From positions 1 through 64,000 of the forward strand of contig JABUQX010041977.1 of assembly GCA_015478945.1 (NCBI GenBank): a stretch of 64,000 bases of DNA, given 5' to 3'. Below, one piece after another: positions 25,235-38,369 of this stretch. A model generated the notes under the pieces. The model ran no database searches, had not been told where the DNA came from, and saw only the letters and a list, made by a program, of their open reading frames with translations. Position 1 is the first letter of the stretch, and each line of letters starts with the position of its first letter. Source of the DNA: Trachelipus rathkii. Its lineage: Eukaryota > Arthropoda > Malacostraca > Isopoda > Trachelipodidae. The position numbers were made by a program, and so were the translations under genes.

Positions 25235-25974
25235 TTGCGATGGTAAACATTGTCCAATTTTTCAAACTGGCTTCTTAAGCATGAGTAGTTAAGAATAAAT
25301 GAACTCGTTGAATATTTACGCTGATCCATATATCGTAGTAAATGATATCTGATAGCCTTAGAGAACTTCTCGAACTGCCGAGCTCAATTAACTGTATGAA
25401 GTTGGTAGTTTGATCTTTTTCCAAAAAAGAATTTTGTAGTAGAGATAAGATCTTTTGGTTGAAGAGGGCAAACCAGTTCATATGAGTCCCTGTATTTTAG
25501 TGATTGTGGAACTGGTTTTTACTCATGTGTCAATAAAATTTTATTTTTCTAAATTAATGCCTTTGATTTGGGTCATTGATATGCAAAGATTTTGGGGTGA
25601 GAAATTTTTCTCAAAACTCACTTGTTTCACGGCTTGAATCTTTCGCTATTTTGGGTGTCCAGTGTTCTAAAAAATACAAGATTCTCCCTTTAACCATTCC
25701 AAATTTTTTGACTTCTAGATATTCTCTTCGGTGATGGATTTTCCACATTTTTCTCATATGACGTTGTATTAAAGTACTTTTAATGAGTTTTTTAAATTTC
25801 TTTTTTTTTGTGGCAATATTTTAAACTCTAATTAAATTTCAACATTAATTAATAATTAAAAAAATCTTTTACAGATGATGGCATTTTAAAACATTTTGTG
25901 AGGTCTTTAAGACCAATCTGTAATCATTTTATACATGAAACTTTTTTTAATATATATATATATATAATATATTT

Positions 25975-26035
<61 letters not shown>

Positions 26036-26250
26036 ATTATATATTATATTTATATATATATATATATATTATATATATATATATATATCAGATTTTGAAT
26101 GATTTTATTATTTAAGAGATTAAATTTTTTTAACAATTTCTTAGTTATTTATTCAGTTCATTAGAAATTCCGGTTGCCGGCCGGATTTTGTATTGGTGAT
26201 TCCGGCAATTCAGTCCGGCGGAACCGAAAAATTTCAGTTCCGTACCAATA
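24841..26250. mobile_element. CCGG-ended non-autonomous hAT-like element
   Basis: The left end has GGTGTACCGAATTCCGG (24840-24856) followed by CCGGTTCGGTTCCGG and CCGGCCGGACCGG. The right end, in inverted orientation, has CCGGCGGAACCGAAAAATTT and then GTTCCGTACC up to 26245. The ends are inverted and share ACCGAA/GGAAC blocks. TA arrays lie at 25140-25232 and 25948-26090 inside and directly outside both ends, so no target duplication can be read. The interior 25240-25900 holds short ORFs on both strands with no recognised domain. Confidence 0.5.
25948..26090. repeat. (TA)n microsatellite
   Basis: About 140 bp with one of the longest nearly pure TA runs (25980-26030). Confidence 0.9.
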
Positions 26251-26356
26251 TATATATTATATATATAATATATATATAGTATATATATAATATATATATT
26301 TATATATATATATATATAGTAATTATATATAATATATATATAAATATATATATATA
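26245..26356. repeat. (TA)n microsatellite between two elements
   Basis: Fills the gap between the CCGG-ended element and the next TIR element. Confidence 0.9.
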
Positions 26357-27315
26357 ACGTTGGGCGGGTGCTTGGAACACTTAGGTATGACTTTATAATA
26401 AGAATTTTTTGAAACTATTTTGGATATTTATTTTTTTTTTGCACATATTCACACTATTCTAGTCATAAGCAGAAAAAAAATAATAATGTAATTTAATATA
26501 ATAGTTTATTAAAGTTTGAATAACGCTCAGCCACACCTTGGAGGGGTGAATCGGACTCACCATTGGAGGGGTGAAATTGAACCATCTGTTCAAATTACTT
26601 TTAAGAAAAATTCATTTATATTTTTTTTTTTACTTAATAATAATTATTTATCATGTTAAAATTCGTAATAAGTAAAATGTCAATAATGATACATAAATAA
26701 GAATAAAATAAGGTGGTCCGATTCACACCTCTCCCGCTCAAAAATTTTTGACATTTTTTAATCTTATTTTACATAAATTTCCATTTTTGATTTGTACTTG
26801 TGCTTCGGATAATGTTTTTTATTATATTTTAAATTAATTTTACGTAATAAAATGTCAATAGTAATAGTAAAATACGATAAACATGGTGGTCCGAGTCACC
26901 TTCACATTTTTTACGGCCGGGGTGAATTGGAGCCAGAGTTAAGCCGTGATTTTGCCACTAATATTGTTTGGAACATAAAAATTTAACTTTGCAGTTTAGC
27001 TTACATACTCGAGTGTATACACTGACAAATAATTAAATCCATCACAATTTTTCTTTTATAACGAATGTAAAAAAGACTCACATTTTTCAAAGTGAAATTC
27101 TATTGAAGCGCATTTTGGACAGTTAATTTTTTACATTTTTTAAAAAGAATAAAGAACAGTTCTATTATTAAAGATATTCTAAATAAAACTTGTAGTACTT
27201 ACCTAGGGGCTAGTTAATGAGCGAGAAAAAAAATTTTTTTTTGATTATTTTGTATTTTATTTAGAGTGGACCAAATCCCCTTCTAAAGAGGCGGGCCCGG
27301 TCATCCCGCCAACGC
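26357..27315 (+). mobile_element. 0.96-kb TIR element, family X copy 1
   Basis: The left end AACGTTGGGCGGGTGCTTGG is matched by the inverted right end, which reads CCCGGTCATCCCGCCAACGC. The interior contains repeated GGTGAATCGGACTCAC / GGTGGTCCGA motifs in both orientations (26545-26575, 26712-26730, 26884-26900). The second half (26960-27315) aligns in inverted orientation with 30805-31150. No coding potential. TA arrays touch both ends. The superfamily is not assigned. Confidence 0.7.
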
Positions 27316-27435
27316 TATATATATATATATATATTTATTATATATATATAAATATAATATATTATATTAATATATATATATTATATTATATATATATATA
27401 TTATATATATATAATATATATAATATATAATATCA
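27313..27435. repeat. (TA)n microsatellite
   Basis: About 120 bp, right border of family X copy 1. Confidence 0.9.
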
Positions 27436-28310
27436 ACTGGTTTGTGATTTTTTGAGAAAATCAATTTTTATTTTTATTTTTTGAGATTCGTGACATCATG
27501 CAAAATAAAATGTTTGTAAACAAACGCTTTTTTAAGGTAATATAGTCTTATTGTTAAACTAGGCATTAGCTTGGTTCAAATATCTTTAATGAGGCTATAG
27601 TCTTATGAAGAATGAATAGTAACACTAAAGAGTGTATACGGAAACACCTGATATTATAGTATATTGATAAATTTAATCGAAATAAAAGAAAACTGGGGGT
27701 TTGGAAACGTGATTTTTGCTGTGAGCAATAGTGTAGAAACTTTGGAAGAGCAGCCTTGTCTATATATTATTTATTCTAATTTTTTTATTTATATTGAAGT
27801 AACCATAATATATACAAAATAAATTAAAATAAAGTATATATATAAAAATAAAACATATCGAAATTATTGGATGCAAAAATTCAAGTGAAAAATAAGTTGA
27901 TTTAATATAATTGATTTTTGACCATGCCAGTGCTGGTTATATATTATATTCATATAATATATATATATATTATATTGTATAATATTATATATATATATAA
28001 TATATATTATATATATATATTTATATATATTATATATTTATATTATATATATATATTATATGGTATATATATAGTATAATACCAGTGCGGCCTTCTAAGC
28101 AGGGCACTGAATGCTGGGCAGCGATTAAAGGGCTCGAACAATGCAGAGGCTAACAGATTAACTGACCTTACGATAGCGCGCAATATATAATATATAATAT
28201 TATATATATATAATATATATATATTATATATTATATATATATATATATTTATATTAATATATATATATATTATATAATATATTATATATATATGATTCGG
28301 ACGTCGTCGA
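27436..28310. other. AT-rich stretch with two more TA arrays
   Basis: TA arrays at 27945-28082 and 28180-28294 flank a 97-bp GC-balanced island (28083-28179, with GTGCGGCCTTCTAAGCAGGG near 28085). The island looks like a transposon remnant of unknown type. No gene was seen in the AT-rich part. Confidence 0.4.
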
Positions 28311-28671
28311 GTGTGAAGCAGTGGAAACCAGAAGGGATGCGAAAAAGAGAAGGGTCAGAAGAGAGATGTTTTTTAAAGAGAAGGAGTCTGTAAAAGACTA
28401 CTGGAATTGAAAGAATCGAAATCTGTAAACTCCTACTCAAGAAGTATTCACAATTTTTTTCAGGAGAGAGATTGCTTTTGGTTAAATTTAACTATGGTAT
28501 TAAAAGGAAAGATATATTTTTACGATTAGAAATTTTAACATGCAAATTTTATAATTTTAAATTAATTTCATTTGAAAATCTAGGTTGGAAGAGCTACAAA
28601 ATATTCAACTTGATTTTTTCATACTTTGAGAATATTAAATATAAAATATAATAAAAGAGAGTAATATATAC

Positions 28672-28775
28672 CTGAACGTAGCAGGTGAAGCTGATTTCTG
28701 GAAACAGTCGAGTCATATGAAGATTAGATCTTCTCTGGTTGCAAGGGAGCTTGAAAACCCCTTCTACCAAAATTT
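28672..28775 (-). CDS. possible internal exon, unassigned
   Basis: On the - strand a 104-nt open block is preceded by a pyrimidine-containing tract ending in AG (ACGAAACAG before 28775) and followed by a GT donor (GTTCAG|GTATAT at 28672). The reading EGVFKLPCNQRRSNL is protein-like in composition. I recognise no family. Without partner exons this could be chance. Confidence 0.2.
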
Positions 28776-28857
28776 CTGTTTCGTGAATGGTGGTTGAAGT
28801 TGTGAAATAATTATTACACAAATAACTTTGCAACATGGCAGGAAATGAGCAATGTTG

Positions 28858-28982
28858 TTATATATTATATATAGTATATATATATACTATATATAGTATA
28901 TATATATATCTTATATATATATATATATATTATAATATATATATATAATTATATATTTATATATATATAAATATTTATATCT
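28858..28982. repeat. (TA)n microsatellite
   Basis: About 125 bp, next to the 3' side of the RTE-like copy C. Confidence 0.9.
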
Positions 28983-29039
28983 TCTCTTTCTTTTCTTTTC
29001 TTATCTACCGTCTTTTCCCAAACTGGGGTAAGTGCGTGT

Positions 29040-30250
29040 CATGCATTGGAAAGGAAAAGAGTAGAAGAAATTGACAAAGAGTCGAAAGTGAAAGCCACCT
29101 TGACCCCTCTGTACATAATAGTGAGATCTCGTGTGATGAAATTTATTACTGCTTAAAGACCGGATGGACCTACTTGGTAAAGTCGCATGTTAAGGGTTCA
29201 TCTTGGGCCAGTGGGCCACAACATGCCATACAAAAACCCGCCATTTAAACTCTATTAGTGGCACTTTTTATTCGCTTGAATCACATTTCTCTATTCGGAC
29301 ATTCGCCACGGACTCATCCCTTTCTTCTTCCATCTCCCGCAGTTGGTCCAGCACACTCGCACTAAGCTCCGCTTAAACAACGACTGATCATTCAACCTTT
29401 ACTTACCGAAACCATCTCAACATAGTTTTCATTTATTCTCTCACTTACCCTTTCTTCACACAACAACTCTCTTATATTTCATTCTCATTTTATAATTCTT
29501 CTCACACTTAGCATGCCCTTAAGATTGTGCCATTCTGAACAATTGAATTTAGATCTAATACTTCTTATTTGCGACATAGTCCCACTAATATACAATAACA
29601 CAAGTATCGACATGCTCATGTGAAGACCTAGCGCCTAAGATTAGTCTTAACATTAACACGTTTAATTAAACAGCAACATTCCTGTCATTCACAACTTTCT
29701 ACACTCTGCACTATCCGTTCCCTTTCATCCAACGTATATAACTAAATATTTAAACTCAGAACCTTGTTTCCAGCTGGTCACATCTAACATAACTTCACAT
29801 TGATAGATGTCTCAATCACAACATACTTATACTCTTATTTACGTTATTTCAAACTCACACTCTTTTACACACCTGCAAATTTCTACATACCCTCTAACTT
29901 TCTTCAGATTTCGTCGCACAAAATATCATCATAAATAAGGTAGGGCACCTCACTCATGCCTATTCTCATCATTCTAAAATTTCCTGCCCAACTCGAATTT
30001 TTCATAACCCATTTCCATATACAAATTGAATAAGCAAAGGGACCATTAACACAACCCTGCATCAGTCTACTATTAAAAACTAAAACATCACCTTTTGACC
30101 AATTCTTCTTACACACGCCTCACTATCGTCATACCATATTTTGATTCCATTCAGAAGCCTACCACAACATCATATAACTAACACCTGCCATAGATCTTCC
30201 CTATTAACCCTATCATAGCCCTGTTGCAAATAGAATGAATCCATAACCAA
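29040..30250 (-). pseudogene. RTE-like LINE fragment (copy C): RT and 3' part
   Basis: Read on the - strand. Near 30190-30245 the frame gives YDRVNREDLWQVL, an RT motif that precedes the catalytic box. ORF 29904-30116 gives MQGCVNGPF, a version of the RQGCVMSP-like RT block, and then VPYLIYDDILC where the YxDD box is expected. Lower coordinates (29040-29450) align with copy A at 16270-16500, including a GTGAAGAAAGG..GTGAGAG..AATAAATG series. The 5' end is cut by the TA array at 30255. Stops and frameshifts throughout. Confidence 0.7.
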
Positions 30251-30254
30251 ATTA

Positions 30255-30532
30255 ATAATTATTATTATATAATATTTATATATATATACTATATATATAT
30301 ATTATATATATTATATATCTATATATATAATCCAGTATATATATATATATATTATAATAATATATATTATATATATATATTAATAATTAAATAATATTAT
30401 ATATATTATAGTATATTATATATATTATTATATATATCTTATAATCGTTATATATTTATATACAGTAATATAGTATATATATATAATAATATATATTATA
30501 TATATATATATATATTAATAAATATATAAAAC

Positions 30533-30567
<35 letters not shown>

Positions 30568-30582
30568 ATAATATTAATATAA
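30255..30582. repeat. (TA)n microsatellite
   Basis: About 330 bp; truncates RTE-like copy C. Confidence 0.9.
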
Positions 30583-30732
30583 CTACCTTATAACAATGTC
30601 CAGGGTTTAAACTAAGTTTGTTATTGTGCAGATTTTAATACTTATATAAGTTGTGTATGTTTTCACGAAAACTCGTCCAGGGTCGCAAAGCCTGGGCTGC
30701 ATTTGCTGCAGGGCCCGCAGTCTAGAACGCAC

Positions 30733-30804
30733 TGTATATATATATAATAATTATATATATATATATATTACATATATATATAATATACTATATACTCTTA
30801 ATAC
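30733..30804. repeat. (TA)n microsatellite
   Basis: Short TA array at the left border of family X copy 2. Confidence 0.85.
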
Positions 30805-31774
30805 TAGGTGGGTCGGGGTGCCCGGGCCCGCCTCTTTAGGAGTGGTGATTCGGTCCACTCTAAAAAAAAATAAGAAAATATAATAAAAAACAAAAATTTC
30901 GCTGCATTTAAATAGCCACGCGGTAGTACTACAGGTTTTATTTAGATCATATTTAATTCTAGAAAGTTTTTTATCTTTTAAAAAAGATTGTTTAGAAAAT
31001 TAGGTCTAAATGTACTGTCAATAGAATTCACTTTGAAAAATGTTGAGTTTTTTTTAACTTCGTTATAAAATGAAAAGTGGATGGATTTTTAATTATTTTT
31101 TCAGTGGATACTCGAGTCTGTTAGCTTTAAACTGGCAAAGTGAATATTTTTGATGCAAACAGTATTAGTGACACATCACGGGGCTAACTTGGTCAGGATT
31201 CACACCGCTTAAAAATTGGATGGAGGGGTGGACTCGGAGCCACTTGTTTCATATTTAGTATTATTATTGACATTTTATTACGAATATAATTTTTAAATAT
31301 AACAAAAAGTTATTTATATTAGTGAAATTTAAAAAAAGAAAAATGAAAAGTTGCAGAAAAAAAAATGATTTCAAATACTAGAAAACTTTTGAAAGGATAG
31401 GGTGAATCGGACTCTTATTTTTATCTTATTTTTATTTATCATTATTGAAATTTTTTATTACTTATTACAAATTTGGATCATGTTGATTGTTATTAGCTGT
31501 ATTGTACGTAAACATACAAAATAATAAAATGAATTTCCATCACACTCCGGCCATGCAAAATATTCAATGGTGTTCTGAGACACTCGCAGTCGGGGTGATC
31601 TGAAGCGTTATTCAACTTTAATAAAACTATTTTTTAGAATTCTTACTATTTTTTGTGTGCCTAGACTTCGATAGTTCTTGATTTTCAAAACAGAAAAAAA
31701 AATTCCAAAGAGTGCATTAGGGGAGGTCAGGAGACAAGTTTATGCTAAGGTGGTCCGAGTACCCTTACCACGAC

Positions 31775-31777
<3 letters not shown>
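30805..31777 (-). mobile_element. 0.97-kb TIR element, family X copy 2 (inverted to copy 1)
   Basis: The left end is TAGGTGGGTCGGGGTGCC. The right end, read inverted, is TAGGTCGTGGTAAGGGTACT. The first 350 bp align to the reverse complement of 26960-27315: GGGCCCGCCTCTTTAGGAG versus the inverted GGGCCCGCCTCTTTAGAAG, then GTCCACTCTAAA, then TTCACTTTGAAAAATGTTGAG, then ACTCGAGT. The internal GGTGGTCCGAGT motif is also kept. Non-coding. The two copies are about 3.5 kb apart and diverged. Confidence 0.7.
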
Positions 31778-31815
<38 letters not shown>

Positions 31816-31882
31816 TATATTATATAAATATAATATATATATATTATAATATATATATTAATATTTATATATTATATATAAG
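31778..31882. repeat. (TA)n microsatellite
   Basis: Right border of family X copy 2. Confidence 0.9.
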
Positions 31883-32614
31883 CTAAACCTGAGGATCATA
31901 TTTAGTGTAATTAAGTCTGAATTTTCATCTTTAATTTCGATTTCAGATTTCACATTCATTTTAAATCTAATTATATTAAAATATATGTCCAATAATTAAC
32001 GTTCCTGTAAAAAAAGAAGAAAAAACATCTTTGATACTTGAAATTAAAATAACTTTAGAATAAAATATAGAATGAAGGATCGGGTAACGAAACATATTTC
32101 AGTTTTTCATATATTTAAAAAATATGTCAGAATTTTTATATTTACAAATTTACAATGAAATAAATATTAGGGTAAAAATTAGCTGAGTGAATAACTTTAC
32201 GTAATATTAATTAAAACAGCAACGTGTAAATTATCACAACTTGTGGCGATAAATTATTGGCAGTTTTTTTTTACATTGCGTATATAAATTAATATATATT
32301 TTTAATAAAATTGAAAATTTTAAAACTTCGGTAAAAAAAAAAATGTCTAATTATCGGCGTTTTTTTTAGGGATAAACACTATCGATGTTTTCCTGATATT
32401 TCATGTTCTTAAAGCATTTATACTAAAATTCTGCTTACCTTTTATTTTTTACGATTATCAACGATTCAATTGAACCATAATATATTTATATCTGGATTAG
32501 AATTACAATGTAGTCAATAATATCAAAAATAAACAGATAATATTTTTCGGTATGATAGAATATAAAATGCATGTAATATTGGAGTAATGAAAGGTATTAT
32601 AGATGGTTTATCAT
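31883..32614. other. AT-rich stretch with nothing recognised
   Basis: No ORF over 60 codons, no terminal repeat and no splice-bounded exon were seen. Confidence 0.4.
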
Positions 32615-32670
32615 TACTATATATATATATATAATATATATATAAGTATAATATATATATAAATATATAT

Positions 32671-32705
<35 letters not shown>

Positions 32706-32762
32706 CTATTATAAATATATATATATATATATATTATATAATATAATAGTTAATATAATATG
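32615..32762. repeat. (TA)n microsatellite
   Basis: About 150 bp. Confidence 0.9.
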
Positions 32763-32836
32763 GTATTGTTCTAATATTTGAATCAGTTCATATTTTCTTA
32801 AAAAATTCTCCTAATTAAAAACATTTCTAAGTTTTC

Positions 32837-32948
32837 GAAAAGTTAAGTTAAGTTAGTTTTTTAAGAAAAATTCTTTAGTGGAAGCTTCTGGAATTATGCC
32901 AGCTTTGCCACTAAAGAATTTTGTTAAAAAACTTAACTTATTCTTTTC
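32837..32948. repeat. 112-bp near-perfect palindrome
   Basis: The left arm GAAAAGTTAAGTTAAG..TTTTTTAAGAAAAATTC..TTTAGTGG pairs with the right arm CCACTAAAGAATTTTG..TTAAAAAACTTAACTTA..TCTTTTC. The centre (GGAAGCTTCTGGAATTATGCC) is also roughly self-complementary, so there is almost no loop. It could be a hairpin MITE. TA arrays lie on both sides. Confidence 0.8.
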
Positions 32949-33022
32949 TTTAATTCAAAGTATTTTTTGAATTAGAATTTTTTTTTTCAGAAAATTATAA
33001 ATTTTAAATATAGACACTTTCC

Positions 33023-33073
33023 CATATATATAATTATATATATATATATGTACATTATATAATATATATAATA

Positions 33074-33114
<41 letters not shown>

Positions 33115-33123
33115 TTACTATAT
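33023..33123. repeat. (TA)n microsatellite
   Basis: About 100 bp. Confidence 0.9.
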
Positions 33124-34182
33124 GGGGATTTATAGTAAATTGGTTAAGACAATTGAAATAATTTATATTTATATTAAACGCTAATAGCAAAAATTAGCAA
33201 AAAATGATGGCTAAAATTTTCCCCTTTTAGCAAGAACATATGAAATTAGCACAATGGCTAAAATTAGCCACATCTGGTAAGCCTGATTCCTGAGTCACTG
33301 TCTGATTTGCTATTTATTTGATTTTAGTTTATTATAAGGTGTGGTAAGCCTTAAACCATGGCCCACTTAAAATATTTTTTGATGAAAAATTTGTAATAAT
33401 AATCATAAATTAATATTAATAGATTTAAATATAAGTAAGTTACATATAACATTTAATAAAACATGAAAAATATATAAGAAAAATAAAATAAAAAAAGTAA
33501 AATAAAGAGGGATGGGAGTGGAGTCGGAGTGGGATCGGGAGTCGGATCGAGCGTTTTCAAAGGGTAAAGGAGATCGAGTCAGAGTCGGGAGTGATTTCCC
33601 CAAAGTTTGGAGTGGAGGTCGGAGTCGTAAAAAAAAACGACTCCTTTCAACTCCATCATATTTTGTATAACTTTACACAAAACTTTTATTTAAAACTTAT
33701 TGAATTTTTATTATAAAAACGTACAATTTTTTTCCTCCCATCGATCTTGCAAGAAAACACGTTATTTTCAACTGCTTATAGCATATATTTTCTAAGCCTG
33801 GTTATAAAATAAACTGTACTTGACTACTGTGTGTATTGTGCATTAAGATTGATCAACAGCGAGTATTATTAATAATCCGGACAGAATTTAAGTTTTCAGA
33901 GAGTAATACTGATGTTTAAAATATATGAAGTCAACCAATTAAAGTAGTTTTGGAATATGAGCTAAAGAAACGGATATATTATAGCTATACTACTAACCTA
34001 ACTAACTAATTACTAACTAACTAACTAATATAATTTCGCCTCTAGAACAGGTAAAAAAAAATTCATTTCGCCTATAGAACATCTATTTATGTATATAGAA
34101 TGCTTACCTGTAAAAATTTTTTTGATCCAAGCTCCGCGGTTCGTGTGGGCGTTAAGGTCAACCGGATTTTTTTTGCAACGTA
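33124..34182. other. AT-rich stretch with a GAGTCGG cluster and a GGAGTCG hairpin
   Basis: Positions 33510-33660 hold repeated GGAGTCGG/GGGAGTCGGATCG motifs, ending in a hairpin GGAGTCG..CGACTCC at 33621-33644. A (CTAA)n patch lies at 33995-34030. The GAGTCG cluster recurs at 41235-41365. A 66-codon ORF on the - strand (33403-33603) is read from these repeats. Confidence 0.55.
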
Positions 34183-34188
34183 ATATAT

Positions 34189-34222
<34 letters not shown>

Positions 34223-34265
34223 ATTATATTATATATATATAATATATATATATTAAATTAATAGG
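34183..34265. repeat. (TA)n microsatellite
   Basis: Left border of the foldback-like structure. Confidence 0.9.
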
Positions 34266-34368
34266 TAGCGTTTTATATATCCGTCTATATATATAGAAAA
34301 CTAATTAATGCTACAAGTAAATAGGATAATTGGTGGATATGCTGGTCAATTTAAGTAGGAAATGTTAA

Positions 34369-34378
34369 AAAAAAAAAA

Positions 34379-34414
<36 letters not shown>
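34369..34414. repeat. poly(A) tract
   Basis: About 45 A with one T interruption, on the outer side of the left GC core. Confidence 0.9.
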
Positions 34415-34419
<5 letters not shown>

Positions 34420-34619
34420 AAAAAAATGTTTTTAGTAAATAAAAATTTTGTAATATGGAATTCACATAAGAAAGGTAAAAAAAAAAAAAATTAATTGTTA
34501 TAATTATAGTAATATGATAGAAGGCTATATAGAGACCTTTTATTGTTTCTCCTTACGATATAACATATTTAAGATTAATTTAAATATATCAAATTTTGCA
34601 TTTTTTTTAACCTAACGAA

Positions 34620-34820
34620 TACCCAGGGTATCGCAACGATGGCAATGGAGTCGGGGTCTTCGGCTTCGGGAATACGTGGGTAGGATAATTTCCCCTTCCG
34701 GGAAGGGTCTCCGACCCCCGCTCTTTGTATTTGAGTGTGCGGGGTTCATTCCGCTCCGTACGGGTATGGAAAACGTCCCCGCTATGTTCCCGTAAGCTCG
34801 AGCCCCTAGTTGTGCGTATA
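34620..34820 (+). repeat. GC-rich core of the left foldback arm
   Basis: About 200 bp with high GC and many CpG in a very AT-rich setting. It matches the inverted 38370-38600 core over most of its length, with indels. ORFs in either core have no recognised product. Confidence 0.75.
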
Positions 34821-34898
34821 AAGCATATTTCCTATGTAAAATTTTTCTCCAGGATTCAAAATGTATTCATTTCGCTGTTAGCTATTGTAGTTTTTGAG

Positions 34899-34899
34899 A

Positions 34900-34943
<44 letters not shown>
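34899..34943. repeat. poly(T) tract
   Basis: About 45 uninterrupted T separating two subrepeats of the left arm. The poly-Phe ORF across it is an artefact. Confidence 0.9.
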
Positions 34944-34944
<1 letters not shown>

Positions 34945-35053
34945 TTTTTTACATTTTCCGTACTAATGTGGACAGCATACCTACCAATGTATTCGTTTTA
35001 CTGTAGATTAATAGTTGTTTGAGATACATATGACGGATATACTAAACGCTGCA

Positions 35054-35056
<3 letters not shown>

Positions 35057-35094
<38 letters not shown>

Positions 35095-35172
35095 ATTAGT
35101 ATATATATATCTATATAATAATATATATATATATATATGATATATATATATATTTAATATTATATATATACC
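35057..35172. repeat. (TA)n microsatellite
   Basis: Inner border of the left foldback arm. Confidence 0.9.
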
Positions 35173-35891
35173 GTAATGGAGAACTGGATGGGGTAAAACT
35201 GGTAAGTTTTAGAAAATGTTGGCTAATGTTTGATAATGAACCCGTATAATATAGTATAATATTTAAATGCTGTCAGCTATATTTTAAAATTAGTACAAGA
35301 AGTAAATAAATTACAACTATAGTTCAAAAAAATTTCCACCCATTTGAAAAATTTTTTTTTGAAATTTGCAAAAAAAAGTTAAGATCTGCACAATCTCTAA
35401 GACTGAAGAGATGATAAAGAGATCATCATTTCGCATTAAGCAGCATAAAAAAGGTTGAATTAAGAATTTCAGTATGTATATGTATTGTAGTGATATAAGA
35501 TTTTTTAAGTTTATTAAGATTGGTTTCACTTTTGGTAAAATGTGTTGGAGGTAAAAACTGTTACGGGGTAAAGACTGGTAAACGATATATTTTCATTGTA
35601 TAAATATTTTTTTTTTTTAGTTTTTACTAATATTTTCCCTTTATTATCATAAATATAATAATAAAATAACTAGGATGTATTATAGTTACGTGTGGTTATA
35701 TATTTATGTTGATAATTATGTAGTAAAAATTAGGCCAATCTTTACATTATAAGGTACGGAATATTCGAGAAGTACGATACTTAGAAGAAACCATATACAA
35801 TATTTGTAATCACGATAAAGTTGTTACTAGGAATGTTGTTAAAAATAATAATAATATTTTTTTTTATTTATTTTATAATATATATAATATA

Positions 35892-35934
<43 letters not shown>

Positions 35935-38030
35935 GGTAATATTTATTATATAATGAAAGTTAATGGTTTTTCTTTGTGTCTTGCATTATCTTATTATATT
36001 TCATTGTGTGTGTGTGTGTTTTGGTTTTCAATGTGTACTTTGTCAAATAAGACTGTTATGACTTGAAAATTTAAGCTCTTGAATATAAAATTAAAATAAT
36101 ATATAAAGATGAAACAAACCCTAAAGTTAAATTTGATAATTGCACTCTTTTAGTCATTAATTATTTTAAATGCTCTGTTTTATAGATATTAAACCTTTTT
36201 CTCAATTACTTATAAATAATTAATTGGTATGATTATTTTCCTTATTTCAAATATTGTGGAATATTCAAATGCTCCATTATATCTGTTTCATTTAAGAAAT
36301 TATTGAGACCTTCTATCTTCCAATGGTTTTGTGATTTAAGATTCATCATTACTATTTATGCCTTTCACCCAAATTTATTTTTAACTTATTTTTTTAACAC
36401 CGCTAATACTTGTAATACATTATTTATTAATAAATTAGTATAAATTATTAGTTCAGACAAACCGTACCGTTAGAGAAAAAAAATGTTATAAAAATTTAAA
36501 AAAAATTAAAAAATTCATAATTAATCAATTTTTTAAACCAAAACGCATCGCCTCAAACCTTTCCCCGTACCCAAAAAAAAAAAAAAAATTTCACTACTAG
36601 CATTTTTTTCAAAAAAAAAATTACTTCTAAAATATTTATCTCTTCACTATTAATATTTCTATCTTTATTCATGTTTTTTATATAAGCGAGAATTTAAGAA
36701 GGTTCTCAATTTGGGAAAAAACATTTAAGTATGGGTGTAATTTGAATGATCGGATTTATGATATTCTTCTTCATCAATAATGACAATAAAAAATTTAAAA
36801 ACCTAAAATTTTTAAGCATCATATCTCCATAATATTTTGGTATAATAATATATATATATATATATATTATTTAATATTATAATATATATATACTATATAA
36901 TATATATAAAAATATATCTATTATATATATATATATCTACAGTATATAGTATTAATATTAATATATAATTTATTAAAAAATATAATATATATTGTAAGAA
37001 CTTAATATTTAATATATATATTTAACTAATAATAGATATATATATAAGATATATTATATATATAAATATTATATAATAATATATAATATTAATATATTAT
37101 AATATATATATATATATGAATACTAATTATATATATATATAATATATACGTACTATAAATATTATATTATTAAATTAAATATTTAAGAATTTATCTAAAT
37201 AAATTTTATTAGTAGCCACCTAAAATCGTTTCTCTATTTAATATTTCAAGGTACCCTCTTTTCTTTTGTTTTTTTTTCTTATAATCAAAAGTATCTCTTC
37301 AATTTCATATTTTATTATTTTGTTTCTATTAAATAATTTTTTTTAATAAATATATATATATGTATAGCTATCGAAGAAATCGTACCAATTTCTTTCATTG
37401 TAATTTTAAAAAATTTTAATACGCTAAAATAATCACAAGATATGATATCCGCCAAATTGCTTGGACGATTATAGTTGCTATTTTTAACTGTTTCTGTTTT
37501 GTTAAAGCCGCACCGTCCGCCCTCCCGTCGCCCGACACCGTCGTCCGTATGTCTTTATTCTAAAATATTACCTCTTCTTCCTTTTTTTCTTTTCATTATT
37601 TTGGCAAACAGTTTGCTTATGGACCATACGAAAAAAAAAAAAAATATATTATTTGGTAAAGAAAAATTATAATTTCATTTATTTGACAACTTTCGCAAAA
37701 CAAAATAAGAGAATTAAGAGCTATATATATACTTTAAAAATTTGCAAAAAAAATAGATCAGTTCCCTTTAATAATTCAACTCGTGGTTGAGCACGAGTTG
37801 CACGAGTCTGCCTTCTGATTAAATATATTCATATATACTAGAAATATATATATATAATATATAATAAACATATAATATAATATAATATGTAAAATATGTA
37901 TTATTTATATAATAAATATCCTCTAATATAGTATATAATATATATTTAGAGAGAATTATATTTAAATTTTTTTTATTTACTATTATATGGTTATGGTTTT
38001 TAATCCAGTTTAATATATGTCTTGTTTTTT
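35173..38030. other. AT-rich interior of the foldback-like structure
   Basis: TA arrays lie at 35876-35950, 36838-37190 and 37840-37950. Small GC patch at 37505-37550 (GCCGCACCGTCCGCCCTCCC). ORFs of 65-81 codons are low-complexity. No transposase or RT motif was found. Confidence 0.4.
36838..37190. repeat. (TA)n microsatellite, 350 bp
   Basis: Imperfect TA array inside the foldback-like interior. Confidence 0.85.
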
Positions 38031-38369
38031 TTAAAACAAAGTATTTCAATCCATATCTCAAAAAACTACAATAGCGCTACAGGGGAAAAGGAATACATTG
38101 TTGGAATTCCTGGTAACATTTATGTGCGGAAACTGTAAAAAAAAAAAAAGAAAAAAAAAACCATCTCAAAAACTACAAAGCTACAGCGAAAAGGAAAAGG
38201 AATATTTTTTTGGAATCCTTGTAAAATAGGTTAGGAAAATGTTTTTTTAAAAAAAAAAAAAAAAAAAAAATAAAAATTAAAATAATATATTTTGGTATAT
38301 TTTTTTTTTTTTTTGTTCTTTGAAGTAAGGCAGTGGACATAGTTAATAATATAATGTAAAATGGTTATT

